IMG/VR virus record: IMGVR_UViG_3300046520_000168
Span: 1-43,789 of that record
Direction: 5' to 3' (one strand)
DNA: 43,789 bases
Origin: a virus
The notes below the pieces were generated by a model. The model was not told the DNA's origin. It worked only from the letters and a program-made list of their open reading frames with translations, and did no database searches. Every line of letters begins with the position of its first letter. The stretch's first letter is position 1. Shown piece after piece: positions 20,690 through 27,130 of the stretch. A program made the position numbers and the translations under genes.

Positions 20690-21588
20690 TGGCCCGAGCA
20701 CGCAATATCAAACCCGGGTTGTTCAGCAATGAGCTGATGGCCGAACTTCCAGCATTCGACCGCCTGCTATTCATCGGCTTGTGGTGCCTGGCTGATCGGG
20801 AAGGGCGCCTTGAAGATCGCCCGAAGCGAATCAAGATGGAACTGTTCCCATGCGATACCTATGACGTGGAGGCTGGTCTTGCCAGTCTTGCCAACGCCAA
20901 GTTCATCACTCGGTACAGTGTCGAGGGTTTCAGCGCCATCGAGATCGACAACTTCCAGAAGCATCAGCGCCCGCACGGCACGGAAAAAGACAGCTCAATC
21001 CCCGACAAAGACGGTTATCTCACCGTAAACGAACGCAAATCTAACGGTGTCATAACAGGTGTCTCACACAGGGTTAACGTTAAAGAGTCCCCAAATAACG
21101 TTAAGGAACAGTTAGAGCCTGTTAACCCACCGTTGAATAACGCCCTGATTCACCGATTCTCTGATTCACTGATTCCTGAAGAAGATCAACACCACTCTCA
21201 CAACGCGGGTGAAGAGCCTCAGCCTGAGCTTGATCTCGATGCGGCCCCGGAACCTGTCGACCCAAAGGCTCCAGTCGAGATGACCCTGGACTGGATGCCT
21301 GACGACAACCTCCTGAAGACCTACTGCGTCCACTTCGGCGTCTCGACTAACCTGTTCACCCGTGAAGCCGTCGTCCCGTTCACTGCTCACCACGAAACAA
21401 CCGGCATCCTGCAGATCCAATCCAAATGGGTATCCCTGCTGGTCAAGTGGGTGAAGGACGACAAGCACCGTGCGAGCAATGTCCGCCAGTTTCCGAAACG
21501 TGAAACTCAATCCCGTCACACCGGCTTCGCTGAGCGCGACTACACCGCCGGGCTGATTCCTCGGGAGGATGGTACCTATGCGTTCTGA
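20689..21588 (+). CDS. Replication initiation protein (lambda O-like)
   Basis: 299 aa. N-terminal winged-helix DNA-binding part (NIKPGLFSNELMAELPAFDR, LLFIGLWCLADREGRLEDRP, then KFITRYSVEGFSAIEIDNFQ), a variable linker at about 115-195 whose DNA contains repeats (possible origin), and a C-terminal part with TLDWMPDDNLLKTYCVHFGV resembling DnaT-type domains. It would bind the phage origin and hand over the helicase loader encoded next. ATG overlaps the upstream stop. Followed within the same operon by the DnaC-like gene, whose start lies inside its last codons. Confidence 0.85.
   Translation: MARARNIKPGLFSNELMAELPAFDRLLFIGLWCLADREGRLEDRPKRIKMELFPCDTYDVEAGLASLANAKFITRYSVEGFSAIEIDNFQKHQRPHGTEKDSSIPDKDGYLTVNERKSNGVITGVSHRVNVKESPNNVKEQLEPVNPPLNNALIHRFSDSLIPEEDQHHSHNAGEEPQPELDLDAAPEPVDPKAPVEMTLDWMPDDNLLKTYCVHFGVSTNLFTREAVVPFTAHHETTGILQIQSKWVSLLVKWVKDDKHRASNVRQFPKRETQSRHTGFAERDYTAGLIPREDGTYAF
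21030..21190. other. Candidate replication origin inside the initiator gene
   Basis: This AT-richer stretch contains repeated GTTAA/TAACGTTAA units (GGTTAACGTTAAAG, AATAACGTTAAGG, CTGTTAACCC, TTGAATAACG) followed by direct GATTC repeats (GATTCACCGATTCTCTGATT). Lambda places its origin iterons at the same relative position within gene O. No functional proof; the repeats also encode the variable linker. Confidence 0.45.
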
Positions 21589-22384
21589 AAAAGTAATCGT
21601 GATGCCAACCGCTCAGGCTGATCCGCAAATCATCACCGGTATCTGTGAAGACCACGGGCAGTTTTCCCAGACGGTCAACGTGATCTTCGGCAAAGAGTTC
21701 AAGACCGCATGCCCTGAGTGCCAGCGCATCCGCTTCGAGGAAGAATCTGCCCGTAAGCAGGCGAACGAAGCTCAGATCATTCGCATTCGGATGGCAGAGA
21801 AACTGGGTTCTGCGCTGATCCCGAAGCGATTCGCTGGAAAAACCTTTGACGGTTACGTGGCCCACACCGTCGAGCAGCGTAAGGCGCTGAACACCTGCCG
21901 CCGGTACGCCACCGAGTTCACGCAGATTGCCGAGTCGGGCCGCTGCCTGTTGCTGCTGGGCAAACCCGGTACCGGCAAGACGCACCTGTCCGTTGCGATC
22001 GCCAACGAGATCATGGCGACCAGCAGCGCCTCAGCCGTGTACCGAACTGTCGGCGCCGTCCTGCAGGCAATCCGTGCCACCTACGACCGCACCAGCGAGC
22101 AGAGCGAAAGTCAGATCGTTTCCAGCCTGATCAGCCCCTCTCTACTGATCCTGGACGAGATCGGCGTCAGCAAGGAAAAGCCCAGCGACTTCGAGCTGAC
22201 CACTCTGTTCGCAATCATCAATGGCCGGTACGAAGAGCAACGGCCGACAGTGATCGTTTCGAACCTGGACGCCAAGGCACTGCCGGCGGCCATTGGCGAG
22301 CGTTGTGCAGATCGGTTGCGGGAGGGCGGGGTGATCGTCATTCCTTTCGAGTGGGAATCGCAGCGCGGCAAGGAGGGCTTCTGA
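21578..22384 (+). CDS. DnaC-like helicase loader, AAA+ ATPase
   Basis: 268 aa. N-terminal Cys motif (CEDHGQ...CPEC, residues about 23-48) binds zinc and probably the helicase; AAA+ core with Walker A GKPGTGKT (128-135), Walker B LLILDEIG (about 183-190) and sensor region TVIVSNLDAKALPAAIGER. Loads the host DnaB helicase at the phage origin, the role of lambda P. GGAGG precedes the ATG at 21578, which overlaps the end of the initiator gene. Confidence 0.92.
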   Translation: MRSEKVIVMPTAQADPQIITGICEDHGQFSQTVNVIFGKEFKTACPECQRIRFEEESARKQANEAQIIRIRMAEKLGSALIPKRFAGKTFDGYVAHTVEQRKALNTCRRYATEFTQIAESGRCLLLLGKPGTGKTHLSVAIANEIMATSSASAVYRTVGAVLQAIRATYDRTSEQSESQIVSSLISPSLLILDEIGVSKEKPSDFELTTLFAIINGRYEEQRPTVIVSNLDAKALPAAIGERCADRLREGGVIVIPFEWESQRGKEGF

Positions 22385-22479
22385 TGGGCTTTCACACCCA
22401 AATCAAAGTGGCTTGCACTCTGGCGGGTTTCTCCATCGGCGTGTTCTGCGTCCTGATCACAATGGCGGTGACGTCATGA
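22384..22479 (+). CDS. 31-aa membrane peptide
   Basis: MGFHTQIKVACTLAGFSIGV followed by FCVLITMAVTS: one hydrophobic helix. ATG overlaps the DnaC-like stop (TGATG) and the TGA overlaps the ninB ATG (ATGA), so it is locked between two real genes. Composition and double overlap make it credible despite its size. Function unknown. Confidence 0.5.
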   Translation: MGFHTQIKVACTLAGFSIGVFCVLITMAVTS

Positions 22480-22946
22480 CTGACAAGATCAGCGTCAACT
22501 GCCAGGCCAAGCTCACCGAGGCCATCACCAGCCTGACTGCCATGTACCGCGACAAGAAGTTCGTCGTGGTCTCTCTGCGCCCGGGCAAGGACCGCACGCT
22601 CGACCAGAACACCTTGTGGTTCGCCATGTACAAACGCATCGCTGAGATGACGCAGATCGGCGATCCGGCGGACGCCCGGCGCTACTGTAAGTTGCATTTC
22701 GGCGTGCAGATCCTGCTGAACGAGGATTCCGGTTTTCAGGCTGCGTGGTACCGGGTCATGCGCCATCTGCCCTACGAGGAAAAGCTGGCCATGATGGGTG
22801 AATGCAAGCTGTTCGGCCCTGATGGCTTTCCGGTGACCAGCCTGTTCAATCGCGCCCAGGGCATCCAGTACACCGACCGTATGGCCGCGTTCTTCACCGG
22901 TCAGGGCGTTGTCTTCACCGATCTGCTGAGCAAGGAGGCTGCATGA
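22476..22946 (+). CDS. ninB: NinB recombination mediator
   Basis: 156 aa. NinB (lambda Orf) binds single-stranded DNA and replaces RecFOR in loading recombinases. Typical features: KFVVVSLRPGKDRTLDQNTL, WFAMYKRIAEMTQ, AWYRVMRHLPYEEKLAMMGE and a C-terminal RMAAFFTGQGVVF. Length matches the family (about 140-160 aa). Start at 22476 overlaps the peptide gene; stop overlaps ninG (ATGATCG). Part of the nin region. Confidence 0.9.
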   Translation: MTDKISVNCQAKLTEAITSLTAMYRDKKFVVVSLRPGKDRTLDQNTLWFAMYKRIAEMTQIGDPADARRYCKLHFGVQILLNEDSGFQAAWYRVMRHLPYEEKLAMMGECKLFGPDGFPVTSLFNRAQGIQYTDRMAAFFTGQGVVFTDLLSKEAA

Positions 22947-23518
22947 TCGCCAAGAAACCCCGACCGAAGAAGTGCAAGAACCCGGCCTGCGGCATCAGCT
23001 TCTCGCCGCAGCGCCTAGGTCAGGCCGTGTGCAGCCCCAAGTGCGGCCTGGCCATCAAGGAAGTGAACCAGGAGAAGGCACACAAGTCGCTTGCCGAGAT
23101 CGGTCGCAAGGAGCTGCGCGCGGCAAAGGAGAAGGTCAAACCCCGCGCAAAGCACATGAGCGAGGCTCAGTCAGCCTTCAACACATGGATCCGCCATCGT
23201 GATGCCGGCCTTCCGTGCGTGAGTTGCGGTCGGCACCACAACGGCCAATGGCACGCGGGGCATTATCGCACCGTCGGCGGCAACCCTGAGTTGCGCTTCG
23301 AACCGCTAAACGTTTGGCGCCAGTGCGCGCCGTGCAACAACCACCAGTCCGGCAACGTCTTGAATTACCGCATCGAACTGGTGAAGCGGATCGGCGCTGA
23401 GCTCGTTGAATGGCTGGAAGGTCCACACGAAGCCAAGCGATACACCGTTGAAGAGATCAAGGCCATCAAGGCTGAATACCGGGCAAAGACAAGAGAGCTG
23501 AAGGGGAGAGCAGCATGA
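22943..23518 (+). CDS. ninG: NinG (Rap-type) recombination nuclease
   Basis: 191 aa. N-terminal zinc motif KCKNPACGISFSP...CSPKCG and the core VSCGRHHNGQWHAGHYRTVG, then NVWRQCAPCNNHQSGN, are diagnostic of NinG/Rap, a Holliday-junction and D-loop cutting enzyme with HNH-like metal-binding residues. Complete length for the family. ATG overlaps the ninB stop and its TGA overlaps the next ATG (CATGACTTA). Confidence 0.95.
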   Translation: MIAKKPRPKKCKNPACGISFSPQRLGQAVCSPKCGLAIKEVNQEKAHKSLAEIGRKELRAAKEKVKPRAKHMSEAQSAFNTWIRHRDAGLPCVSCGRHHNGQWHAGHYRTVGGNPELRFEPLNVWRQCAPCNNHQSGNVLNYRIELVKRIGAELVEWLEGPHEAKRYTVEEIKAIKAEYRAKTRELKGRAA

Positions 23519-24060
23519 CTTATCGCAATGTGGTATCCGCAGTTGTTCGGGCGCTCGCCGCCGAGACAATCAATTCCGCTGGCGGCTGCGACTTTGAGCC
23601 AAAGGTGCAGTGTGCCAAGCAGAAGGGGGAGATCGTCGGCAAGGAGGCTGCATTCCTCACCGACTGCTGGGTGTTCGGTCGGTTACACAAGTCTCTGTCG
23701 GCGGCGCATTGGCAGGCGCTGGTGGCGAAGTACTCCACCCACGCTGAGCGCAAGCATGGGGCGATCCTTGAGCTGATCAAGACGGCGCAGTCTCCAGCGC
23801 CGCAACGCTTCCGTGAGTGCGCGGTGCTGACCTGGGCAATTCCTCAAGTGGCTGGAGCCGAGGGCAAGCGTTCCGCCGCGGTCCTGCCTGCGGCGTGGTA
23901 CGACATCACCAATTGGGACAACGACGGCAAGCCGGAGTCGACCCGGTATCGGTGGCGATCGAACATCCGTAAAGCACTGGATGACCAGGTGAACGAAGCG
24001 CTCACAGCAGCTCAGGAACTACTCGACACAGAGGGACTGATCGAAAGTTGCGCGGCGTAG
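23515..24060 (+). CDS. Putative late antiterminator (Q position)
   Basis: 181 aa, last gene of the rightward early operon, coupled to ninG by a four-base overlap. Helical, with GKEAAFLTDCWVFGRLHKSL, YSTHAERKHGAILELIKTA, and RYRWRSNIRKALDDQVNEAL near the end. The basic helices could bind DNA. The assignment to Q is by position: between the nin genes and a promoter-terminator-lysis block. Lambda Q has zinc cysteines that are absent here, so it would be a different Q family, or a protein of other role. Confidence 0.55.
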   Translation: MTYRNVVSAVVRALAAETINSAGGCDFEPKVQCAKQKGEIVGKEAAFLTDCWVFGRLHKSLSAAHWQALVAKYSTHAERKHGAILELIKTAQSPAPQRFRECAVLTWAIPQVAGAEGKRSAAVLPAAWYDITNWDNDGKPESTRYRWRSNIRKALDDQVNEALTAAQELLDTEGLIESCAA

Positions 24061-24070
24061 CAAATAGCCA

Positions 24071-24100
24071 TTGCACTGAGTGAGAAAGTGAGAGAATATT
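24071..24100 (+). promoter_or_regulatory. Candidate late promoter (PR' analogue)
   Basis: TTGCAC (24071-24076), 18 bases, AATATT (24095-24100). It lies ten bases after the Q-position gene and about 40 bases before a terminator, the arrangement required for Q-type antitermination. The -10 is only a 4 of 6 match. Confidence 0.45.
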
Positions 24101-24139
24101 TGTCCATCCTGTCGATCTTGCGCGTTGAGGTTGCACAGT

Positions 24140-24166
24140 AAAGCCCGGCATGAAGTCGGGCTTTTT
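24140..24166 (+). terminator. Terminator (tR' analogue)
   Basis: AAAGCCCG-GCATGAAGT-CGGGCTTTTT, 7-bp GC stem with T5. Positioned between the candidate late promoter and the lysis genes; would abort late transcription in the absence of the antiterminator. Confidence 0.8.
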
Positions 24167-24184
24167 CATGTGAGGCAAAGGAAG

Positions 24185-24448
24185 ATGCGCACTTTATTGA
24201 TCCTCGCAATGTTGCTCTCGCCGTTGGCGCTCGCCGACTCGATCGAGCCCTCGCATGACTGCAATAAGCCAGACGTTCCCTACGAATTTCAAGATCAGTA
24301 CGAGCGTGATCAGTTCGAGGCTGATGTCGAAGAATATAAAAACTGCATCACTGACTTCGTAGAAGAGCAACAAGACGCCATTCGAAAGCACAAGTCAGCA
24401 GCCGATAATGCTATTGAAGAGTGGAACTCGTTTGCTAGGTCGACATGA
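24185..24448 (+). CDS. Small secreted protein upstream of holin
   Basis: 87 aa. Signal peptide MRTLLILAMLLSPLALA with cleavage expected before DSIEP, then an acidic helical mature part with two cysteines (HDCNKP and KNCITD) that could form a disulphide, and a helix EEQQDAIRKHKSAADNAIEE. AAGGAAG precedes the ATG at 24185. Located in the lysis block: periplasmic accessory of lysis or lysogeny. Not recognisable as Rz/Rz1. Confidence 0.7.
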   Translation: MRTLLILAMLLSPLALADSIEPSHDCNKPDVPYEFQDQYERDQFEADVEEYKNCITDFVEEQQDAIRKHKSAADNAIEEWNSFARST

Positions 24449-24524
24449 GATCGCATAACGATTCATGAAGCCGGATTAACCGCCAGGCTTTTTACGTTTC
24501 CGCAGTTCGTCCAACACCTATTCC

Positions 24525-24552
24525 AAGCCTCGGCATTTGCCGGGGCTTTTTC
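24525..24552 (+). terminator. Second terminator before the holin gene
   Basis: AAGCCTCGGC-ATTT-GCCGGGGCTTTTTCG, 10-bp stem with one mismatch and T5. Together with the hairpin at 24,140 (and a weaker AAGCC-GGCTTTTT pair near 24,470-24,494) it gives tandem terminators. The 24,449-24,665 gap has no gene I can support. Confidence 0.8.
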
Positions 24553-24665
24553 GTTTTCGGCTCCACCACCCCCATCGCTCTGAGCTGGGAATGCTGCTGG
24601 GGCTGATTCAAATCCGCAGGTCATTGCCTGCCGTATCCTCAACTCCCTGACGGGGAGGAACCGAG

Positions 24666-24998
24666 ATGCCAAACATGCCAGACAAACCAGACACATGGGC
24701 GATTGCGCTTGCGTGGTTGAGCCAGCATTCGCCAATCCTCTATGCGGCTGCCCTGTCCTGCGCTATGGCCGTCCTGCGCATCACATACGGTGGCGGCACG
24801 CGGCGCCAGATGTTGGTGGAAGGGGCGATCTGTGGAGGTCTGACTCTGACCATAATCAGCGGGTTGGATTTTTTCGGCCTACCCCAGAGCATGGCCACCT
24901 TTGCCGGTGGGTGGGTTGGCTTCCTGGGGGTGGAGAAGATCCGCAACATTGCCGACCGGGTGACTGATTTCAAACTGCCGAGCCGCAAGCCCGAGTAA
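24666..24998 (+). CDS. Phage holin, lambda-type family
   Basis: 110 aa. Three membrane helices: about 20-38 (SPILYAAALSCAMAVLRITY), 50-72 (LVEGAICGGLTLTIISGLDF) and 76-93 (MATFAGGWVGFLGVEKI), then a charged tail ending DFKLPSRKPE. GGxGAICGGLTLxxxS and the FxGGWVGFLGVEKIR pattern are typical of the lambda-family holins of Pseudomonas prophages. Accumulates in the inner membrane and opens it at the timed end of infection. GGGGAGG precedes the ATG. Confidence 0.9.
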   Translation: MPNMPDKPDTWAIALAWLSQHSPILYAAALSCAMAVLRITYGGGTRRQMLVEGAICGGLTLTIISGLDFFGLPQSMATFAGGWVGFLGVEKIRNIADRVTDFKLPSRKPE

Positions 24999-25000
24999 TC

Positions 25001-25039
25001 CGCGACACGTTTCGCGAAGCGGCAAATTGTGTCGCGACA
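25001..25039. repeat. Inverted CGCGACAC motif behind the holin
   Basis: CGCGACACGTTT (25001-25012) and its inverse GTGTCGCG (25029-25036), within a TGTCGCGACA palindrome, in the 52-base gap between the holin and the next gene. The same half-site forms the perfect inverted repeat at 19,863-19,900. Confidence 0.7.
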
Positions 25040-25050
25040 TTGAGAATGGC

Positions 25051-25239
25051 ATGACCAACGTCACCCATCCGCATCACACATTGCCGCTGAGTCCCGCCAT
25101 CAACAAGGCGGTCAGCGATCTGGATAGCGTCATAGCCAAAGCGATTGATGCAGCCAAGGCGGCCGGTCTGCCTCAGGGCCTGGTCGTATCCATCTTGCAC
25201 GGGCACGCCCAGGTGCAGACCAGCATGATGGTGAGCTAG
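25051..25239 (+). CDS. Small conserved protein after holin
   Basis: 62 aa (PLSPAINKAVSDLDSVIAKA, then IDAAKAAGLPQGLVVSILHG). Such helical proteins with SPAINKA and LPQGLVVxxLHGHA blocks recur next to holins in Pseudomonas prophages as far as I recall; function unknown. Its stop overlaps the stop of the convergent gene by four bases. The start is preceded by a GAGA only. Confidence 0.7.
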   Translation: MTNVTHPHHTLPLSPAINKAVSDLDSVIAKAIDAAKAAGLPQGLVVSILHGHAQVQTSMMVS

Positions 25240-25808
25240 AAATTAATCTTCGCCTGCAACACGCATCGGCAGTATTCACACGTGCAGTTCTCTTTGATCA
25301 ATTGAACGAAGTCGACCTCAACTGAGAGCAGCTTGCCATCCATCGAGGCGCACCAGTCACAGTCGGCGTTATCCCCGCACGCCATGGGAGAGTACTGAGT
25401 GATGCCGATACTCTTTATCTTTGCTATTTCTCTGTGTCGATTGTGATTGAAGGTCGCCTTCAGAAAGAGAGGCTCCAAAACTCTCTTTGGGCCGAATTCT
25501 ATCCCTTCTGGGGTGAGCACTTCGTAAAGCTCTCGGGTGATTTTTAGCCGAGTATTTATGCCCAAGGAGCGTTTTTCTTCGAGGGTCAGAAGCTCTCCGT
25601 CTTTGAGCTTTATTTCTTGCAAGAAGTCCTTGAGCACAGCTTCTCTGCCTGACTCTTTTACAAACGGGGAGTTGGCAATCTCTGCTTTGTAGTACGCGAC
25701 GATATCCGGCTGGATTTTCTGCACCGTTGTCGGCGTTTCTGGTAATGAATTGACCGGTGGAGGCTTGGTGGCCGTATTGAACAGCTTGGAAAAGAATTTC
25801 GTGAGCAT
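25236..25808 (-). CDS. Unknown protein with Cys-rich C-terminus (moron)
   Basis: 190 aa, leftward between the holin block and the terminase, AT-richer than its neighbours. After a basic N-terminus (MLTKFFSKLFNTA) comes a helical region with ELLTLEEKRSLGINTRLKIT and a conserved-looking GIEFGPKRVLEPLFLKA. The C-terminus has CGDNADCDWCASMDGKLL and ENCTCEYCRCVL: at least seven cysteines arranged as a zinc site. CxWCxxMDGK...NCxCxYCR parallels the C-terminal metal motif of Mu F/SPP1 gp7 minor head proteins (compare the gene at 30,005), which is an inference. Acts alone; role unknown. Confidence 0.65.
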   Translation of the reverse strand: MLTKFFSKLFNTATKPPPVNSLPETPTTVQKIQPDIVAYYKAEIANSPFVKESGREAVLKDFLQEIKLKDGELLTLEEKRSLGINTRLKITRELYEVLTPEGIEFGPKRVLEPLFLKATFNHNRHREIAKIKSIGITQYSPMACGDNADCDWCASMDGKLLSVEVDFVQLIKENCTCEYCRCVLQAKINF

Positions 25809-25887
25809 TTAGGTCCGGCTCCATCCCGAGAGTTGAGCTCAACCAATACCGTCAACCCACCACCATTTCAACCTTCCGGGGTGAGTT

Positions 25888-25995
25888 ATGACGACCATTG
25901 GCGACAAAGCAGTCGAGATGGCCATGACGCGTGATAGCTGCACTGGCGGCAAGGTCAGAACGCTGACTGTGAACACTCGCCCTACAGCCAGGTAA
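25888..25995 (+). CDS. Possible 35-aa frame after the first leader copy
   Basis: MTTIGDKAVEMAMTRDSCTG followed by GKVRTLTVNTRPTAR. GGGGTGAG lies before the ATG, and the leader equals that of the terminase gene. It overlaps the convergent gene end at 25,982. Could be the 5' remnant of a gene displaced by the cassette. Weak evidence. Confidence 0.25.
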   Translation: MTTIGDKAVEMAMTRDSCTGGKVRTLTVNTRPTAR

Positions 25996-26182
25996 CGCTG
26001 ACATTGGTGAATCGCATAAGTTCGAGCGATTCCTTGAGGCTCTTGGTCCCGAGGATTTGTCCGCCTAGGCCAAGCCCCAGCACTTCCAGTAGCAACTCAT
26101 GAGCATCTATCCGCGCAGGCGCTTCGCCGGTTTTGGTCTGTGGTGCGTTCATTCGCTCATAGGTCAGTTCGTACTTTTGCAT
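25982..26182 (-). CDS. Small accessory protein
   Basis: 66 aa (MQKYELTYERMNAPQTKTGE, then ARIDAHELLLEVLGLGLGGQ and SLELMRFTNVSVTWL). Soluble, with one hydrophobic helix in the middle and a beta-like end. It follows the gene at 26,241-26,444 by 58 bases on the same strand. The frame extends upstream to 26341 only through sequence antisense to nothing recognisable, so the shorter start is preferred. Function unknown. Confidence 0.5.
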   Translation of the reverse strand: MQKYELTYERMNAPQTKTGEAPARIDAHELLLEVLGLGLGGQILGTKSLKESLELMRFTNVSVTWL

Positions 26183-26240
26183 TGTTCGTCTCTGCAAGAT
26201 CAAATTGGTGGTGTGCCGCAGGTGAGTGCGGTACGGGGTA

Positions 26241-26444
26241 TCACTTCTTGTCCAGGGCGGCCTGGATGGTATCGGCGTATCCCGACAAGTTATCAAGCTC
26301 GTACTCCAGGTTAACCCCCTCGGTGCTGACAGCTTTGGCATGGATCAAAGTCAGAGCGGCCGTGACAGCGGCTTCGCGACGTTTTGCTTCTCTTCCCTCG
26401 CCGACGCTGATCTCTCTGAGAAGGTTTTGATAATTTTCGGTCAT
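26241..26444 (-). CDS. Small helical accessory protein
   Basis: 67 aa, acidic-basic helical (NYQNLLREISVGEGREAKRR, EAAVTAALTLIHAKAVSTEG, then NLSGYADTIQAALDKK). AAAGGAAAG precedes the ATG at 26444. With the 66-aa gene it forms a leftward pair embedded between two copies of the terminase leader. No domain recognised. Confidence 0.55.
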   Translation of the reverse strand: MTENYQNLLREISVGEGREAKRREAAVTAALTLIHAKAVSTEGVNLEYELDNLSGYADTIQAALDKK

Positions 26445-26520
26445 GTTGCTTTCCTTTGCTGGTGAGTGATCCCTACCAATACCGGCAACAAGCTGCCATT
26501 TCAAGTATCAGGGTTAAGCC

Positions 26521-27129
26521 ATGACAGCAAAGAAACCCGACTGGGAGGCAATTGAACGTGCCTACCGGGCTGGTCTGCTTTCCATCCGAGAGATCGCATC
26601 AACCCAGAACATTACGCACGGCGCCATCAACAAGCGCGCCAAGCGGGATGGCTGGGAGCGAAACCTCAAGGCAAAGATCCAGGCCAAGGCAGACGCACTG
26701 GTATCCAAACGCACGGTATCCACCGAGGTATCCACCAAACAGGCGGATACCGAAAGAGAGATCATCGAGGTAAACGCCGAGGTCATTGCGAACATCCGCA
26801 TGGCCCATCGTGGCGACATCTCACGCGGTCGCCGCCTCACAAACAAACTGCTAGATGAGCTCGAAGGGCTGACAGACAACCGCCACCTGTTCGAAGAGTT
26901 GGGTGAGCTGATGCGCTCCGAAGACGACAACGGGCAGGACAAGCGCAACGACCTGTACCAGAAGATCATCGATCTACCTGGCCGCTCCAAGACGATGAAG
27001 GAAATGGCCGAGACGCTGAAGACCCTGATCTCCCTGGAGCGCCAAGCCTACGACCTCGACACCAAATCTGGCGGCAACGACGCCGACGAGCTATCGAAAC
27101 TGATGGACGAACTATCGAAGGACGCCTGA
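26521..27129 (+). CDS. terS: Terminase small subunit
   Basis: 202 aa. N-terminal HTH (DWEAIERAYRAGLLSIREIA, then STQNITHGAINKRAKRDGWE) recognises the packaging site; the middle and C-terminal parts are coiled and charged (RSKTMKEMAETLKTLISLER) for oligomerisation and TerL contact. The pattern of an N-terminal HTH of terminase small subunit type with AINKRAKRDGW is typical. Two bases separate its stop from the large-subunit ATG. Confidence 0.9.
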   Translation: MTAKKPDWEAIERAYRAGLLSIREIASTQNITHGAINKRAKRDGWERNLKAKIQAKADALVSKRTVSTEVSTKQADTEREIIEVNAEVIANIRMAHRGDISRGRRLTNKLLDELEGLTDNRHLFEELGELMRSEDDNGQDKRNDLYQKIIDLPGRSKTMKEMAETLKTLISLERQAYDLDTKSGGNDADELSKLMDELSKDA

Positions 27130-27130
27130 C

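Larger units (their letters stand above)
25848..26525. repeat. Two diverged copies of a leader sequence flanking an accessory cassette
   Basis: AACCAATACCGTCAAC...CCATTTCAA...GGGGTGAG..ATGAC (about 25,848-25,893) and ACCAATACCGGCAAC...CCATTTCAA...AGGGTTAAGCCATGAC (about 26,473-26,524) align over about 50 bases. The second is the leader of the small terminase gene; the first precedes a tiny frame. The intervening segment holds the leftward pair. Confidence 0.55.
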
